This document shows, piece by piece, positions 33,107 through 42,949 of a stretch of 64,000 nt of DNA. The translations under genes and the position numbers were made by a program. Below the pieces are notes generated by a model that saw only the letters and a list, made by a program, of their open reading frames with translations, did no database searches and was not told the origin of the DNA. Position 1 is the stretch's first letter, and each line of letters starts with the position of its first letter. The DNA is from Neoceratodus forsteri (taxonomy: Eukaryota > Chordata > Ceratodontiformes > Ceratodontidae): positions 199,302,501 to 199,366,500 of the forward strand of contig CM057458.1 in NCBI GenBank assembly GCA_016271365.2, written 5' to 3'.

Positions 33107-33205
33107 ACAGTAAAAGAAGGGGACAAGACTTTCTATAGATACATTAGTGAAAGGAGAAAGTCCAAAGGGTTTTTTGCTAAGATCAAAGGGGATAAGGGGG
33201 AGTGT

Positions 33206-34855
33206 GTGGAGGAGGACCAAGGAAAAGTATCCATCTTAAATAGATACTTCTGCTCAGTATTTACTGAGGAGAAGGTAGGGCAGGGCCCACAGCTCAGCAC
33301 CATGGACATGGGGGGAGGGAGATGTGCACTAGTCCCTTCACAAAAGAAAGGGTCCTATAAGAGCTTGCTAAGCTCAGGGTGGACAAGGCAATGGGACCTG
33401 ATGGCATAAATCCCAGGGTACTAAATGAGCTAAGGATGGAACTAGCAGAGTCATTAGCAGAACTGTTTAGTGAGTCTCTTAGCACAGGAGAGGTCCCAGA
33501 AGACTGGAGAAGGGCTCATGTGATCCCGCTCCACAAGAGTGGTAGCAGGGAGGAGGCAGAGAACTACAGATCAGTCAGTCTTACCTGAATAGTGGGCAAG
33601 ATTATGGAGGCACTCCTTAAGGAAAGGATGGTGCAACACCCAGAATCCATAGGAGCACATGATCTAAGACAGCATGGGTTTACAAAAGGAAGATCCTGTC
33701 AAACTAATCTCATAGATTTCTTTGACTGGGTAACCAGAGTGGTGGACCAAGGGGGGGTGCAGTTGATGTTGCCTACCTTGACTTCAGCAAGCTTTCGATA
33801 CTGTTCCACATAGAAGATTGATTAATAAGCTAGGTAGGCTAGGGGTGGGTCAGAAGTTGGTCAACTGGGTGGAAAACTAGTTGCCGGGCAGAAAACAGAG
33901 AGTGGTGGTAAACGGTATACAGTCAGAAGAGATGCAAGTCACAAATGGGGTACCTCAGGGATCAGTCCTGGGGCCAGTTCTCTTCAATATCTTCATCAGT
34001 GACATTACAGATGGACTGGAGAGTAAGGTTTGCCTATTTGCAGATGACACCAAGCTCTGCAACAGAGTAGATGATCCAGATGGGGTGGGCAGAATGAGAA
34101 GAGATCTAGAAAAACTGGCAAAGTGGTCTGAAGAGTGGTAACTGGGGTTTAACGCAAAGAAGTGCAAGATCATGCACATAGGGAAGAGAAACCCTGAAGC
34201 TACCTATAGGTTGGGAGGGAAGTTGCTGGCAATCACAAGGGAAGAAAGAGACTTGGGCATCATCATCACAGATGACCCGACATCATCCAAGCAGACCACT
34301 AAAGCAGTAGGTAAGGCTAGAGAGATGTTGGCGTGTATTAGTAGGAGTATTACAAGTTGTAAGAGGGAGGTAATAATCCCTCTTTACAAGACACTGGTTA
34401 GGCCCCATCTGGAGTATTGCATGCAGAACTGGAGGTTGCACCTGCACAAGGACATTAACAAAATGGAGGCAGACCAGAGAAGGGCAACCAAAATGGTGCA
34501 GGGACTGCATCAGACAACATATGAGGACAGATTAACGGAGTTCAATATGTATACCCTACAGGAAAGGAAGGAGAGAGGTGATATGATCGAAACATTCAAA
34601 TATCTTAAGGACATTAACAAGGTGAAAGAGTCTAACATGTTTCAGTATAAGAAAAATAGCAGGACAACAGGACACAGCATGAGATTAGAAGGAGTCCAAT
34701 TAAGGGGTAATGTGAGGAAGTTCTTTTTCAAAGAAAGGGTGGTGGATGCATGGAACGGCCTACCTCAGGAATTGATGGATATGAATACAGTGCAGAGCTT
34801 CAAACAGACATGGGATAGGCATAAGGGAACAATACAGATGAGTATGACTAAATAA
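33206..34855 (+). pseudogene. CR1 reverse transcriptase, almost continuous
   Basis: Blocks are LNRYFCSVFTEEKVGQG, MDKAMGPDGINPRVLNEL (33379-33432), EDWRRAHVIPLHKSG, HGFTKGRSCQTNLIDFFDWV (about 33676-33735), [19 protein letters not shown] (about 33947-34005) and [16 protein letters not shown] (about 34030-34078), with the catalytic pair intact. A TAA replaces the Trp codon at about 34139. The C-terminal open stretch 34172-34855 is 227 codons and contains LVRPHLEYCMQNWRLHLHKD and ERVVDAWNGLPQELM. This is one of the longest open stretches in the window. Confidence 0.9.
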
Positions 34856-35059
34856 GCCATTGACAGAGTAAAAGCCTATGGCACATTCATAAGGTAGGAA
34901 AAATGGGCAAACTGGATGGGCCTTGCGGTCCTTATTTGCCATCAACTTCTATGTTTCTATGTTTCTGTCTTTGCAGTTGCCTTTCCCACTCCACTTGGCC
35001 ACCCATCAGGCTACTTGTCTGCTTCCAGTTGAGGTTGGCTGTCCTCCCGCTCCTTGGTG

Positions 35060-35280
35060 CCACTGGGGATGGTAGGTGTGAGGTGCATCAGGGACCTGGG
35101 TAGGCCTCAGGGACTTTCAGTGTGGCTGGAATTGTCCCTGTTACAATGTGCCCCAACAGCCTCTCCAGCAGGTCCCCTATCCTGTCTATGCCTTGGTGAA
35201 TATCCCTCACTTTCATTGTTAGCTCCTTGAGTGCCTCTGTGTTTTCAGTCTGGGCCTGGAGGTGGTCATGTTCCAGCTGT
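35060..35280 (-). pseudogene. Harbinger Myb-like protein C-terminal helix
   Basis: The minus strand encodes LKELTMKVRDIHQGIDRIGD followed by LLERLLGHI (about 35235-35145). This is an amphipathic helix like the C-terminal end of Myb/SANT-like Harbinger and NAIF1-type proteins. It lies about 1 kb beyond the DNA-binding remnant. The SINE and low-complexity sequence between them have broken the gene. Confidence 0.5.
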
Positions 35281-36040
35281 CATATCTTGGGGTAGTATAT
35301 CTGGAATATACCATGAGAGGCTGTCCTCCCTGTCTTGCATGTTTGGTGGACTGGTGTGTCTTCATCTCCACTGTCAATGTTGTGTTGTGTGTTCCCCCAA
35401 TTCTAACTCTATTTTCTATTTTCAGTGTGCATTTAATATCATTTTGTTTTGTGTTCCATCTCAGCCCCCTGTTATCCGCTGACAGTGGGTGGGCCACCTG
35501 TGTCATGTGTGTGTGTCCGGGGTTGCTGTCAGGCCATGCCTGCAGCCCTACAACATGCAGCTGGATGCCGGTGCCATCTGTGGCATGAGGGCATTCCTGG
35601 GCAGCTGCACAGGGTGGGACTGTAGAAGTGGATCCACCCAGGGAGTGGTTGTGAGTTGGTTGTTGTTAGGGGTGTCCACCTCCTGTTCAGCTGCCTGGCC
35701 TCCTCCACTGTGTTTGTACTGGGGTGTCCTCCAGCACCTGCTCCCCCTCTGCTATGCACATGGGCACCTGCATTGTTCCTGGGGGTGAGAAACAGGACAG
35801 GTGTTATGGACTGTGTCACTGCTGTAGACATATCAGGCTGTGCTGCAGCACACCTATGGTACCACTTATCTGCCCATTCCTCCTGTTCCCGGCTGCCTAT
35901 TTGGCACTTCAGACATGTGGCGGGCTCAGTTAGAGTTGCATCCTCCTCTTTGGGGGGTGCCCCAAACCAGGGTGTGTAGGGTACAACATAGGGTGGTTAG
36001 CATATCCGTGGTGTCCAGACAACCTTCCCCTCTCTTCCTG

Positions 36041-36262
36041 CATTGTATTTTTTTTATTTAGTTATTTTTTAACCAGGTATAGCACACTAAGCTGAAAACT
36101 TTTTTACAGGAGCGACCTGGGAGCACAAGGAGGTTAAGCGACTTGCTCAGGGTCACACAGTATGCAAGTGGAAGCTGTGGGATTCAAACTCAGGTCTGGT
36201 CTGCTGGATGTCACCATATTTGCAGCTCAGAGCCTTAGACCACTGCGCTATACTGCCTTGTA
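36041..36262 (-). mobile_element. tRNA-headed SINE with MIR-like core
   Basis: Read on the minus strand: a pol III A-box-like TAGCGCAGTGGTC (36250-36238), a B-box AGTTTGAATCC (36190-36180), then the core TGTGTGACCCTGAGCAAGTC and GCTTAACCTC (about 36160-36128), and an A-rich tail AAATAAAAAAAATACAATG (about 36061-36043). The order and core wording resemble MIR/CORE-SINEs. It is inserted within the Harbinger remnant. TTGTA near both ends may be a target duplication but is short. Confidence 0.75.
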
Positions 36263-36265
36263 GTA

Positions 36266-36640
36266 CATACCTAGCAGGATGTCCATTCCCTCCTCCTCAG
36301 GAAGGGACACCTCAGTGAGGATCTCAGCCACCATCCTCTCTACAAGTATCAGGCTCTACTCCTGTGTGGGCAGACCCTTGCCCGTGCTGATCTGTTAGAG
36401 TTTGACAGCTGCCAGCTTTCACTTGACAGCTGAATGCATGTCTCACCACTTGTGCTTGATCACCACTAGCATGCATGCCTCAAGCCTGGACACGTTAACG
36501 ACTGCTTGTATATCGAGCCACAGCATGGCTTTTGTCCCTGCCAGCTCACTCTGCAATTGCCCCATACAGGATGGCATAATGCTCCTGCATTTTGGAGACC
36601 ATGATGGCTGCTTGTCCATTGGTGAAATTCATGGACTTTG
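36266..36640 (-). pseudogene. Harbinger Myb/SANT-like DNA-binding domain remnant
   Basis: On the minus strand: MNFTNGQAAIMVSKMQEHYA and ILYGAIAE (about 36637-36554) match the first helix region (FTxxExxxLVxxVxxHYxxLYG). After a frame change, VNVSRLEACMLVVIKHKW (about 36500-36445) and the DMHSAVK-KLAAVKL segment give the HKWxDxKxxVKxKLAA block. VERMVAEILTEVSLPEEEG (about 36350-36290) follows. In Harbinger elements this protein helps the transposase bind DNA. Stops replace several residues, so it is dead. Confidence 0.6.
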
Positions 36641-37045
36641 TCTGGCCTCTGCTGTGTGTCTGGCCTCAAACCCATGTCCCAGCGTGGCTGCGGTCTGTGC
36701 CTTCAGGCCATGGTGGCAGACCAGGATTCTCAGGCACATCTGTTCCACCTCCATCATTGCATTCTCCCCATCCTTCATAGTGGTATTCACTTCTATGTTT
36801 CTGCATTGCGTGGAGTGGATGCCCATATATGGTGGGATCAAGGGATGTGGTTGTGTTCTATAGGACCACTTGTGGCCTGCTCCATGTGACCCTGCCTGTG
36901 TCTGTACACTACGCCTCTGCCTTCAGCTGTCCTGCGTCGGTGATTGTGCAGAGTGTGTGCCTTTCCATGCCGGCATGGTGTATAGCTGCAAGTCACCGCT
37001 ATGACTCTTATGGGCGCAGTTCCTGTCCATTAGTGCATAGGCCCC

Positions 37046-37249
37046 ACTGGGACAGGATAATAGAGTGCAAAATGCAACAGAATGTGTTTTGCTTCAGTGG
37101 ACTTACACTATAATTCTCATGAATGTCACAGACTGTTAGCCACTTGGAATAGATTATTCAGGTAGGTATAAACAAACTTATTGAGTAGACTAGGATTTTC
37201 ATTTGAACCAGAATATTCAGAGTTACAGTTCTGTGCAGTAATCCTAGGC
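37046..37249. other. Short non-coding spacer
   Basis: About 200 bases between the Harbinger terminus and a CR1 fragment, with no recognisable feature apart from the ACT next to the terminus. Confidence 0.5.
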
Positions 37250-37458
37250 CAACCAGTGAATGTTGTAGAGGCTAAAACGATTGGTGAGTTGAAGAATGCA
37301 TGTGATAGATAGAAGGCAACCCTAGAGATAGGAAAGAGAGGGTAAGCTGCTGATCGTTTAGGATCTGGAGTTTAAATAGTTAGGGAAATGGGTAAACTAG
37401 GTGGGCCAGGTGGGCCTTATCTGCCATCAAAATCTATGTTTCTAAGTTTCTATGTTAT
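37250..37458 (+). mobile_element. CR1 3' fragment, plus strand
   Basis: Only the last 200 bases of a CR1: the end of ORF2 (GTAGAGGCTAAAACGATTGG, cf. VVEAKTxGEF coding), the UTR GGGAAATGGGTAAACTAGGT and GGGCCTTATCTGCCATC, and the tail TCTATGTTTCTAAGTTTCTATG (split) at 37432-37453. Strongly 5'-truncated. Confidence 0.8.
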
Positions 37459-37460
37459 GC

Positions 37461-37562
37461 AATAAGGCACTCCTCGGTGCCTGTCATTGTAGGATTTAGC
37501 AACGGCATGTGTGTTGTGATGGTATGTGCGTTATGACACAAAATGCAACTGAGTGCCTTAAA
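37461..37562. repeat. Short inverted-repeat bounded segment
   Basis: GCAATAAGGCACTC at the left and GAGTGCCTTAAACC at the right (about 37549-37562) are inverted copies over about 9-10 bases. The segment may be a small MITE. No target duplication is clear. It directly follows the CR1 tail. Confidence 0.35.
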
Positions 37563-37774
37563 CCATACAGGAAGTGGCTAAACCTCACAATAACACCCAA
37601 CCTAGAGTGGGTTGTTGTGATTACAGGAACAAAGTATCCTTTGATTGAAAAACAACTGAAGAGAATACAAGGATAATGCAGGATTCCAGACCACGTGTCA
37701 TGCTGAGATTTATCCAAAGATCAAACCCTCATGAACCAATTAGATTGCATCCTTACAAGGTGTCCTTATAATTA

Positions 37775-37925
37775 AGCAATAGTGCACGACAGGGGTGTGG
37801 TATATCATGGGATATCATCACGCCTCGGGTGGTTGGGCACGTGGCTGTAGGCCGAGTGAGTCCAACGACCCAAGAAGTGACGATATCCCACGATATACCA
37901 CACCCTGGAGTGCATTATTGCTATT
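37775..37925. mobile_element. Foldback MITE, about 150 bp
   Basis: The left arm AGCAATAGTGCACGACAGG plus GTGTGGTATATCATGGGATA pairs with the right arm, whose complement reads AGCAATAATGCACTCCAGG and GTGTGGTATATCGTGGGATA. The arms are about 65-70 bases around a short GC-rich loop (about 37844-37856). A diverged partial relative lies near 28290-28340. Confidence 0.8.
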
Positions 37926-38279
37926 ATGAACTGGATTCCATATATGTATCAATAAAATATTTTACAAAAAGTTTCTAAAATGTTTCAGTAATACATTTTG
38001 CAATGTGTAGGGATACATTGATATAATATAGTCTGTTTAGTTTTTGATGTAGGCAGTAGGTGGCCTTATTGTAATGCTTTGTTAGAATGAGGAGGAACTA
38101 GGTTGTGAATTGAATTACTTTTTTTTAAATTTGTAGTTGCTTGTTCAGCGGGTGAGAAGGTTCTGAATTCCAGAGCAGGAATGGTGCTGGCAACCCATGA
38201 GGCGTAATCACTTTTTTTAATGTGTATTTTTCGAACATAGAAATCAATTTATAAGTCCACCCTGATCTTAAAATACTAG
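37926..38279. other. Non-coding spacer, no feature
   Basis: AT-rich sequence between a foldback element and the solo LTR. Its last four bases, CTAG (38276-38279), are the left copy of the LTR target duplication. Confidence 0.6.
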
Positions 38280-40202
38280 TGTAACCCCCCTACAAATGGG
38301 GATTCCCGAAAAGTCTTCCTTGAGCTTGCCTAAATGCTCACTGTCAGACTGGTGTTCTGCATTTTAGCAGTTTAAATGTATCGCCAGAGAGTGCCTGTAT
38401 AGCCTCTGTGTACTGTCTCTTTAAGAGCTGCCTGGATTGCAGTCATAATTAATCTTAGAGGGAGCTCTGTTAGAAGATGTACTTGTTTGCTGATCATTTG
38501 TTAGAGTAGTAATAATATTGCAGTTTGTTTTAACCTGCCTTCTTTGCAGCATGGACAGTTCTGTTTGTTTCCATCATCTTGGTCCTCTACTGCAGAATGG
38601 GCCAATCAGTACATTTGGGACTCTAAAATGGAGCCTGCCTACAGGGGCTTGGTGGAACCAAAACTTGTGGGAATTGTAGTTTGGGGCTTTTGGCGCCTAA
38701 AATAACCTGGAGGGGGAGCCCTTGTTGTGACTGACAGACAGATCAGCCAACTGAACCTTTTGGATCTTGGGGAAAGTCACACACTGCTTGCAGTTTCAGT
38801 TAGATCTGAGGTGGGAAGTGAAGAAGTAACAGCTTGAGATAGTTCGAGCAGCAATCCATAGTGGATTCGCGCAGGAGAACTGTGGAAAGGCCTGAGTTTG
38901 GCCTGCATGCCAGCCTGCTATTCCTCAGAGGGAACTTGTGCTTTTTTTTTTTCGGACTGAATCCAAATTTGGAGAGTGAATTAAGCCACTGAATTGTGAC
39001 CAGGCTTTAACCTGAAGAAGACCGAAGATTTGCTGAATGCGATCGGCCTGTCAGGACTTCCAGCTACCTCTGAACTCCCAGATTGTGCAGAGGCTCTGTA
39101 ATTGCGACCGGAGAGCCATTTGCCTGGTACAGTGGAATTTCCTTTCATGTGAATGTGCTATATGATTATAGTGGGTCATGATTTGGTTCCCCACTCTGTG
39201 TCTGAACTGTGTTTTGCTTGCTGGGGGCTGTATCCAGCTCCACGGACTGAATCCCTATCCATTTCTGTTTGCCTGGACCCTGCTTTACTGGCTCAGCCAG
39301 AATACCTGCTACGCAGAGAAAGACATCGATGAGAGACCGGCCTGGGGATCAGCCCCCTGCTCAATGCCTTGAACAGGAACAACACCTCGGTGATTCGTGT
39401 GGGCCCTGCTTCTCCGGGCACTTCAGCTCAACAGCCTGCAGTCTCGATTTCGTCCTGCCTGTGTTCAGTATTGGGTGTCGTGAGTAAACATCAGGGTAGC
39501 TCCCTGCAACAACAGCTTAATCTAAAAGTGTTGTCATCTGATTGTCTTGTTGCCTTTTCTTTCACGAACTGAGCCATGTGGCTCTGGATTACAAATCGTG
39601 TGTGTTGTGCATGTTGCTTTCTTCCATCACAGGGCCCAAACCAGCTGCAATGTTCCTGGTTAGCCCACCATTTTCCTACCTGGGTACCCAGAGTGTGTGA
39701 CCGTGTAGGGACTCTGAACTGCATGCATAACTGTCTGATTAATATAGCCTTTAAGCAAATCAACCTGATTACGCCCTTCCCCCCCTTGTTCAAGTCCCCT
39801 GAATAAATCAGATTTTAACTTTGTTTGCATTTAACCTGACTGTGGTTCCAGTTTGTGCCAAAAGTATTGTACTGTTGCTATTTGCTGTGCTTAACCTTGT
39901 TTTACAGGGGGTCCCCAGTGTCAAGCTAGAGGAAGCAGCCCTGGTGGTAAGTGCAAACAGTGTGGGTAATTGCCTGGTGAATAACGGTCGTTGTGAAAGT
40001 AATTATTGTATATCGTTCAGGCCACTAGATGGGAAAGAGGGGGGTTACAGTGTCCCAGAGGGCTGTGCCCAGGTCAGCTTGACCACTAACAACCCTGACT
40101 TCGGGGTGAAGGCACCCGTTTCATTACCCAGGCCCCTTAACCTGCTACTAGCCAAGTAGGTAGGGGTAGTAGCCCTTGGGATAGCACCACCTAGGGGTTA
40201 CA
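38280..40202 (+). mobile_element. Solo LTR of the gypsy family, TSD CTAG
   Basis: Begins TGTAACCCCCC and ends GGGGTTACA, like the LTRs at 54383 and 62530. Shared internal landmarks are ACTGTCTCTTTAAGAGCTG (about 38403-38420), a poly(A) signal AATAAATCAG (39802), GTGTCCCAGAGGGCTGTG (about 40052) and GGCCCCTTAACCTG (about 40131). CTAG lies on both sides (38276-38279 and 40203-40206). With no internal region between them, this is a solo LTR left by recombination. It is 1923 bp, longer than the 1.6-kb LTRs of the full element, so it is a related subfamily. Confidence 0.9.
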
Positions 40203-40206
40203 CTAG

Positions 40207-41460
40207 TGTAGTGCTTAAAACAAGTGTTATTTTAGTTGGGAAGTGCTTTTGAAAACTAAAGCCATGATTCTGATGAAGCGCATCAGCGTCCGCCACAGAT
40301 GCTGATATCCATGCTCAGAGTTACGTATTTAGCTTTCAAAAGGCAGTTGCCAGGTAAAAAAAAACATTACTTTGAGTAATAAAATATTTTTTTACATCAA
40401 CGTGAATTCCGAAATGTATTTTTATGTCCGGATTGTAAGATCGCACCTTGGGAGACGAACAGGAGCAGCTAACTGCGGGGGAATATTTGGGTGGAAGATT
40501 GATGCAAGCGGGAGTGCATGAGGAGCTGTTGCTGCTGCCAATTGTAAGTTCAGTGTGGCTGCCCGTTGCCATTGGAATGATTTTTTTTCCTGCCCGTGAG
40601 GAGGTTGGTGGCTGGAGGCTTTTTGAAGCCGTGCTGATGTAGCCCGATATCATCACTGCTTCAATGACCTCTCAAACAATCAGCTCCCTAGATTTTCGAT
40701 CCCCAGTTCATAATGGACTTTATTTAACCTTTCTGAATTCAAGGTGTCTGCTAGCTCAGTCTCCAATGAAGCTGAAAGAGATTAAAATTAATAGGAGTTG
40801 CTTCCATGCAATGAACAAGGAACAACAATTAACAAATAGACTGTATCCTACGACTGAAATAAACAAAAGCATTTGTCAATGCCGAATGTCTGCTTGCTTG
40901 TATTTGCTGTCCAGTTGTTGGGCACAGATAGTGCAGAGGCTAAAATTAATAAATTTATAACGCATATTGTAATAGTGACATTGTCATGATTGGGAAATGA
41001 AGAGGTTCAGACATCACATTGTTGTTTTCTTAGTAGTTCTTGACTTCTGTTTTTCTGACCACCCCCCTTATGAGCTAACTACTAGCATCATTGTGCTTAA
41101 CACCCCCAACACCCCAACCCCGGCAGTCATTGTATGTCTTCCTCCCCACACCTCACCCACACTGTGGCAGGCCCCACATATCTAGCACAGGCTGAGACAC
41201 AAATATAGTTCTGCCAGACATGGCCTAGGGTGTAGAGTTGGGGGGGGACCAATATTGGTGCTTCTCGGTAAGGGAGCCATTCCATTTTTCTTGGTCCCAA
41301 GGTCCCTTGACACTGAAGCAGCTGTGCTTGGTTGCTGGTATGCTCAGGTTCTGTGTGTCCTCGACCCATCCCGATTTGCAGTGCAGCTGTTCTGGGAGGT
41401 GCCAAATCATAATGCGTTAGGCATCAGTTGCACTTTAAAGGAAGGATTTTGTATCAGACC
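40207..41460. other. Non-coding stretch, unassigned
   Basis: No recognised gene. A 64-codon open stretch at 40448-40642 has no family signature I know and sits in GC-richer sequence. Near 40262 there is CTGATGAAGCGCATCAG, a local hairpin. Runs of C occur near 41060-41130, with no transposase or RT motif. Confidence 0.5.
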
Positions 41461-42555
41461 TGCCTGCTTGTGAAAAAAATCAATCTAGGACTCACCCCGC
41501 TAACTACCCAGCATCTTCTCATATGCACGCCTAATTCACGTAGCACCAGAAATGCGTCTAAGCACACCTTCCACCTTCCTGGTACCCTTCTGTCAGACCA
41601 CCCAGGCTCAATGTTCTTTCATGTCCTGAGCTCCTAGCAGCTTAAACAACCTCCCCTTAGATATCCTTGATGAACCTAGGCTTGGTTCCTTCAAATGCAA
41701 ACTCCAACAGCACCTTACTGCACTTAACAACTATGACTGTCCCAACTAGCTTTTTGCCCTAGCAGAACATTGACACCCCATTCCCTATTTTGTGCTAGCA
41801 CCCTACTCCCTCCCTACCTCCCTCTATCAGCTTCCCTTCACCAGTCACCCCTCCACAGTCCCCCTATCCTCACCTCCTGACAGCTCCCAGATTTTCTGCA
41901 CTCTCCCCTGATCCTTCTCTATGTCACTCCCATGTCCTCTGTGCTCCCTCCTTCCCACCCCCCCCTCCATACCACTCCACTCCCCTCCCTTCAACCCTCG
42001 GCCTGACAATGTCTCCTTGCTGACTGCTCTGCTTTTGCCTCTTCTCCTTCTCTCCACTCTGTTACTTGACAAAACCAATAGTCTGATTGCTCAAACATTG
42101 CTGAGTCACACTATTTGTGCACCAACCTGTAATTTGTATTGTAAACTTGTATTTTCTACCTGTAACCCCCTTACCTGTTTCCCTCTACATGTTCATGCTG
42201 TTACCTTTCCTCGTTATTTATTAGTTTGCACTGGGATTGGAACCCCATGCTCTTTTGGCAATGTCCCCTCACTGATGGCTCAAGTGTCACCTAATGGTCT
42301 CATTGTCTGTGCCCACTATTATCATTTGTACCCGCTGTATCCACAAATGTACTCAACGCTAACTGTTACCCAAATGTGTTTACATTCGTTTACTGCATAA
42401 TTCTGCCTTGTGATTCAATATGCCATTGTCTATACTATTTTATTGTACTTTGTCTGTATTCTAACCTATTGTATGCTCAGATGTGGAACCTCTGAAAATG
42501 AGTCTCTGACGCAAAGGTTTTGTAGTTTCAAGAAATAAATAAAATGAATGAAAAA
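41461..42555 (+). mobile_element. LINE C-terminus and 3' UTR remnant (L2/Rex1-like)
   Basis: Coding traces near 41560-41740 (FKCKLQQHLTALNNYD and a stretch like SFxxxAPxxWNNLPLDI in broken frames) match the end of L2/Rex1-like ORF2. About 800 bases of pyrimidine-rich 3' UTR follow, then a tail with AATAAATAAAATGAATG (about 42533-42550). The 5' part is lost by truncation. Confidence 0.55.
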
Positions 42556-42789
42556 TAAAAATCAGTTGCTGCAAACATATGATATTAGGCTTTCCCTCCC
42601 TGGGGATAAATATCATTGCCTCAGGCAACTTAGAATGCCAGTAAACAGATTCATAGAGCAAACCCAAATTGTCCATGGGGAAGAGTGATGTACCCTTTCT
42701 AGGGCATCTGGCAGTCCCACATCATATGGTTCTTATAGTTGATGCTTGACATCTCCATGCTGAAGTCTGTGTCACTATTTCTAATGGAG

Positions 42790-42948
42790 ATACCCCCACT
42801 CCACCAAATCAAAGGCTTTTTCAAAGTCTATCATAATGGCCTCTGCTGGAGTGAGGGTAGAGCTGGCCAAATACATCAATGTGATCACAGACCATAAATG
42901 GTCTGCAGTAAGAGAGCCCTTTACAAATCCTACTACTACTAACTAGTA
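42790..42948 (-). pseudogene. Tx1 L1 reverse transcriptase, motif A region
   Basis: The minus strand encodes VGFVKGSLTADHLWSVITLM (42945-42886) and EAIMIDFEKAFDLVEWGYL (near 42846-42790). These are the GFVxGR block and the first catalytic Asp (xxDxEKAFDxVxW) of L1/Tx1 RTs. The matching upstream part lies across the inserted plus-strand CR1. Sequence below about 42790 decays quickly. Confidence 0.8.
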
Positions 42949-42949
42949 A

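Larger units (their letters stand above)
32505..34973 (+). mobile_element. CR1 LINE from endonuclease to tail, candidate TSD CAGTTGCC
   Basis: A 5'-truncated CR1 with the C-terminal part of the endonuclease, the whole RT and the 3' end. The tail TTCTATGTTTCTATGTTTCTG lies at 34947-34967. CAGTTGCC occurs at both 32497-32504 and 34974-34981, which could be an 8-bp target duplication; CR1 target duplications are usually short, so this needs care. Coding homology starts at about 32570. Confidence 0.8.
34982..37045 (-). mobile_element. PIF/Harbinger transposon remnant (Myb-like gene side)
   Basis: The terminus CATTAGTGCATAGGCCCC (to 37045, followed by ACT) matches the inverted ends of the MITE at 23990-24660. 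Inside, on the minus strand, is a decayed Myb/SANT-like gene, the companion gene of Harbinger transposases. The other end is lost where CR1 sequence begins (34973-34982). A SINE has inserted at 36041-36262. No DDE transposase gene is visible in the window. Confidence 0.65.

Noticed and set aside
34962..34976. TTTCTGTCTTTGCAG as a splice acceptor of a host exon
   Set aside because: The pyrimidine run is the CR1 tail, and what follows is Harbinger-derived sequence on the opposite strand.
35489..36061. Plus-strand open stretches here as genes
   Set aside because: They overlap the Harbinger remnant, whose recognisable protein motifs are on the minus strand; the plus-strand frames show no family match.
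39178..39572. Overlapping open stretches inside the solo LTR as genes
   Set aside because: They lie within LTR sequence and do not match coding in the other LTR copies.
40262..40278. CTGATGA near 40260 as a hammerhead ribozyme core
   Set aside because: The motif sits in a local CTGATGAAGCGCATCAG hairpin and no GAAA box follows at a usable distance.
40448..40642. A 64-codon open stretch as a small host gene
   Set aside because: No known motif, no splice or promoter context, and similar lengths occur by chance in GC-richer sequence.
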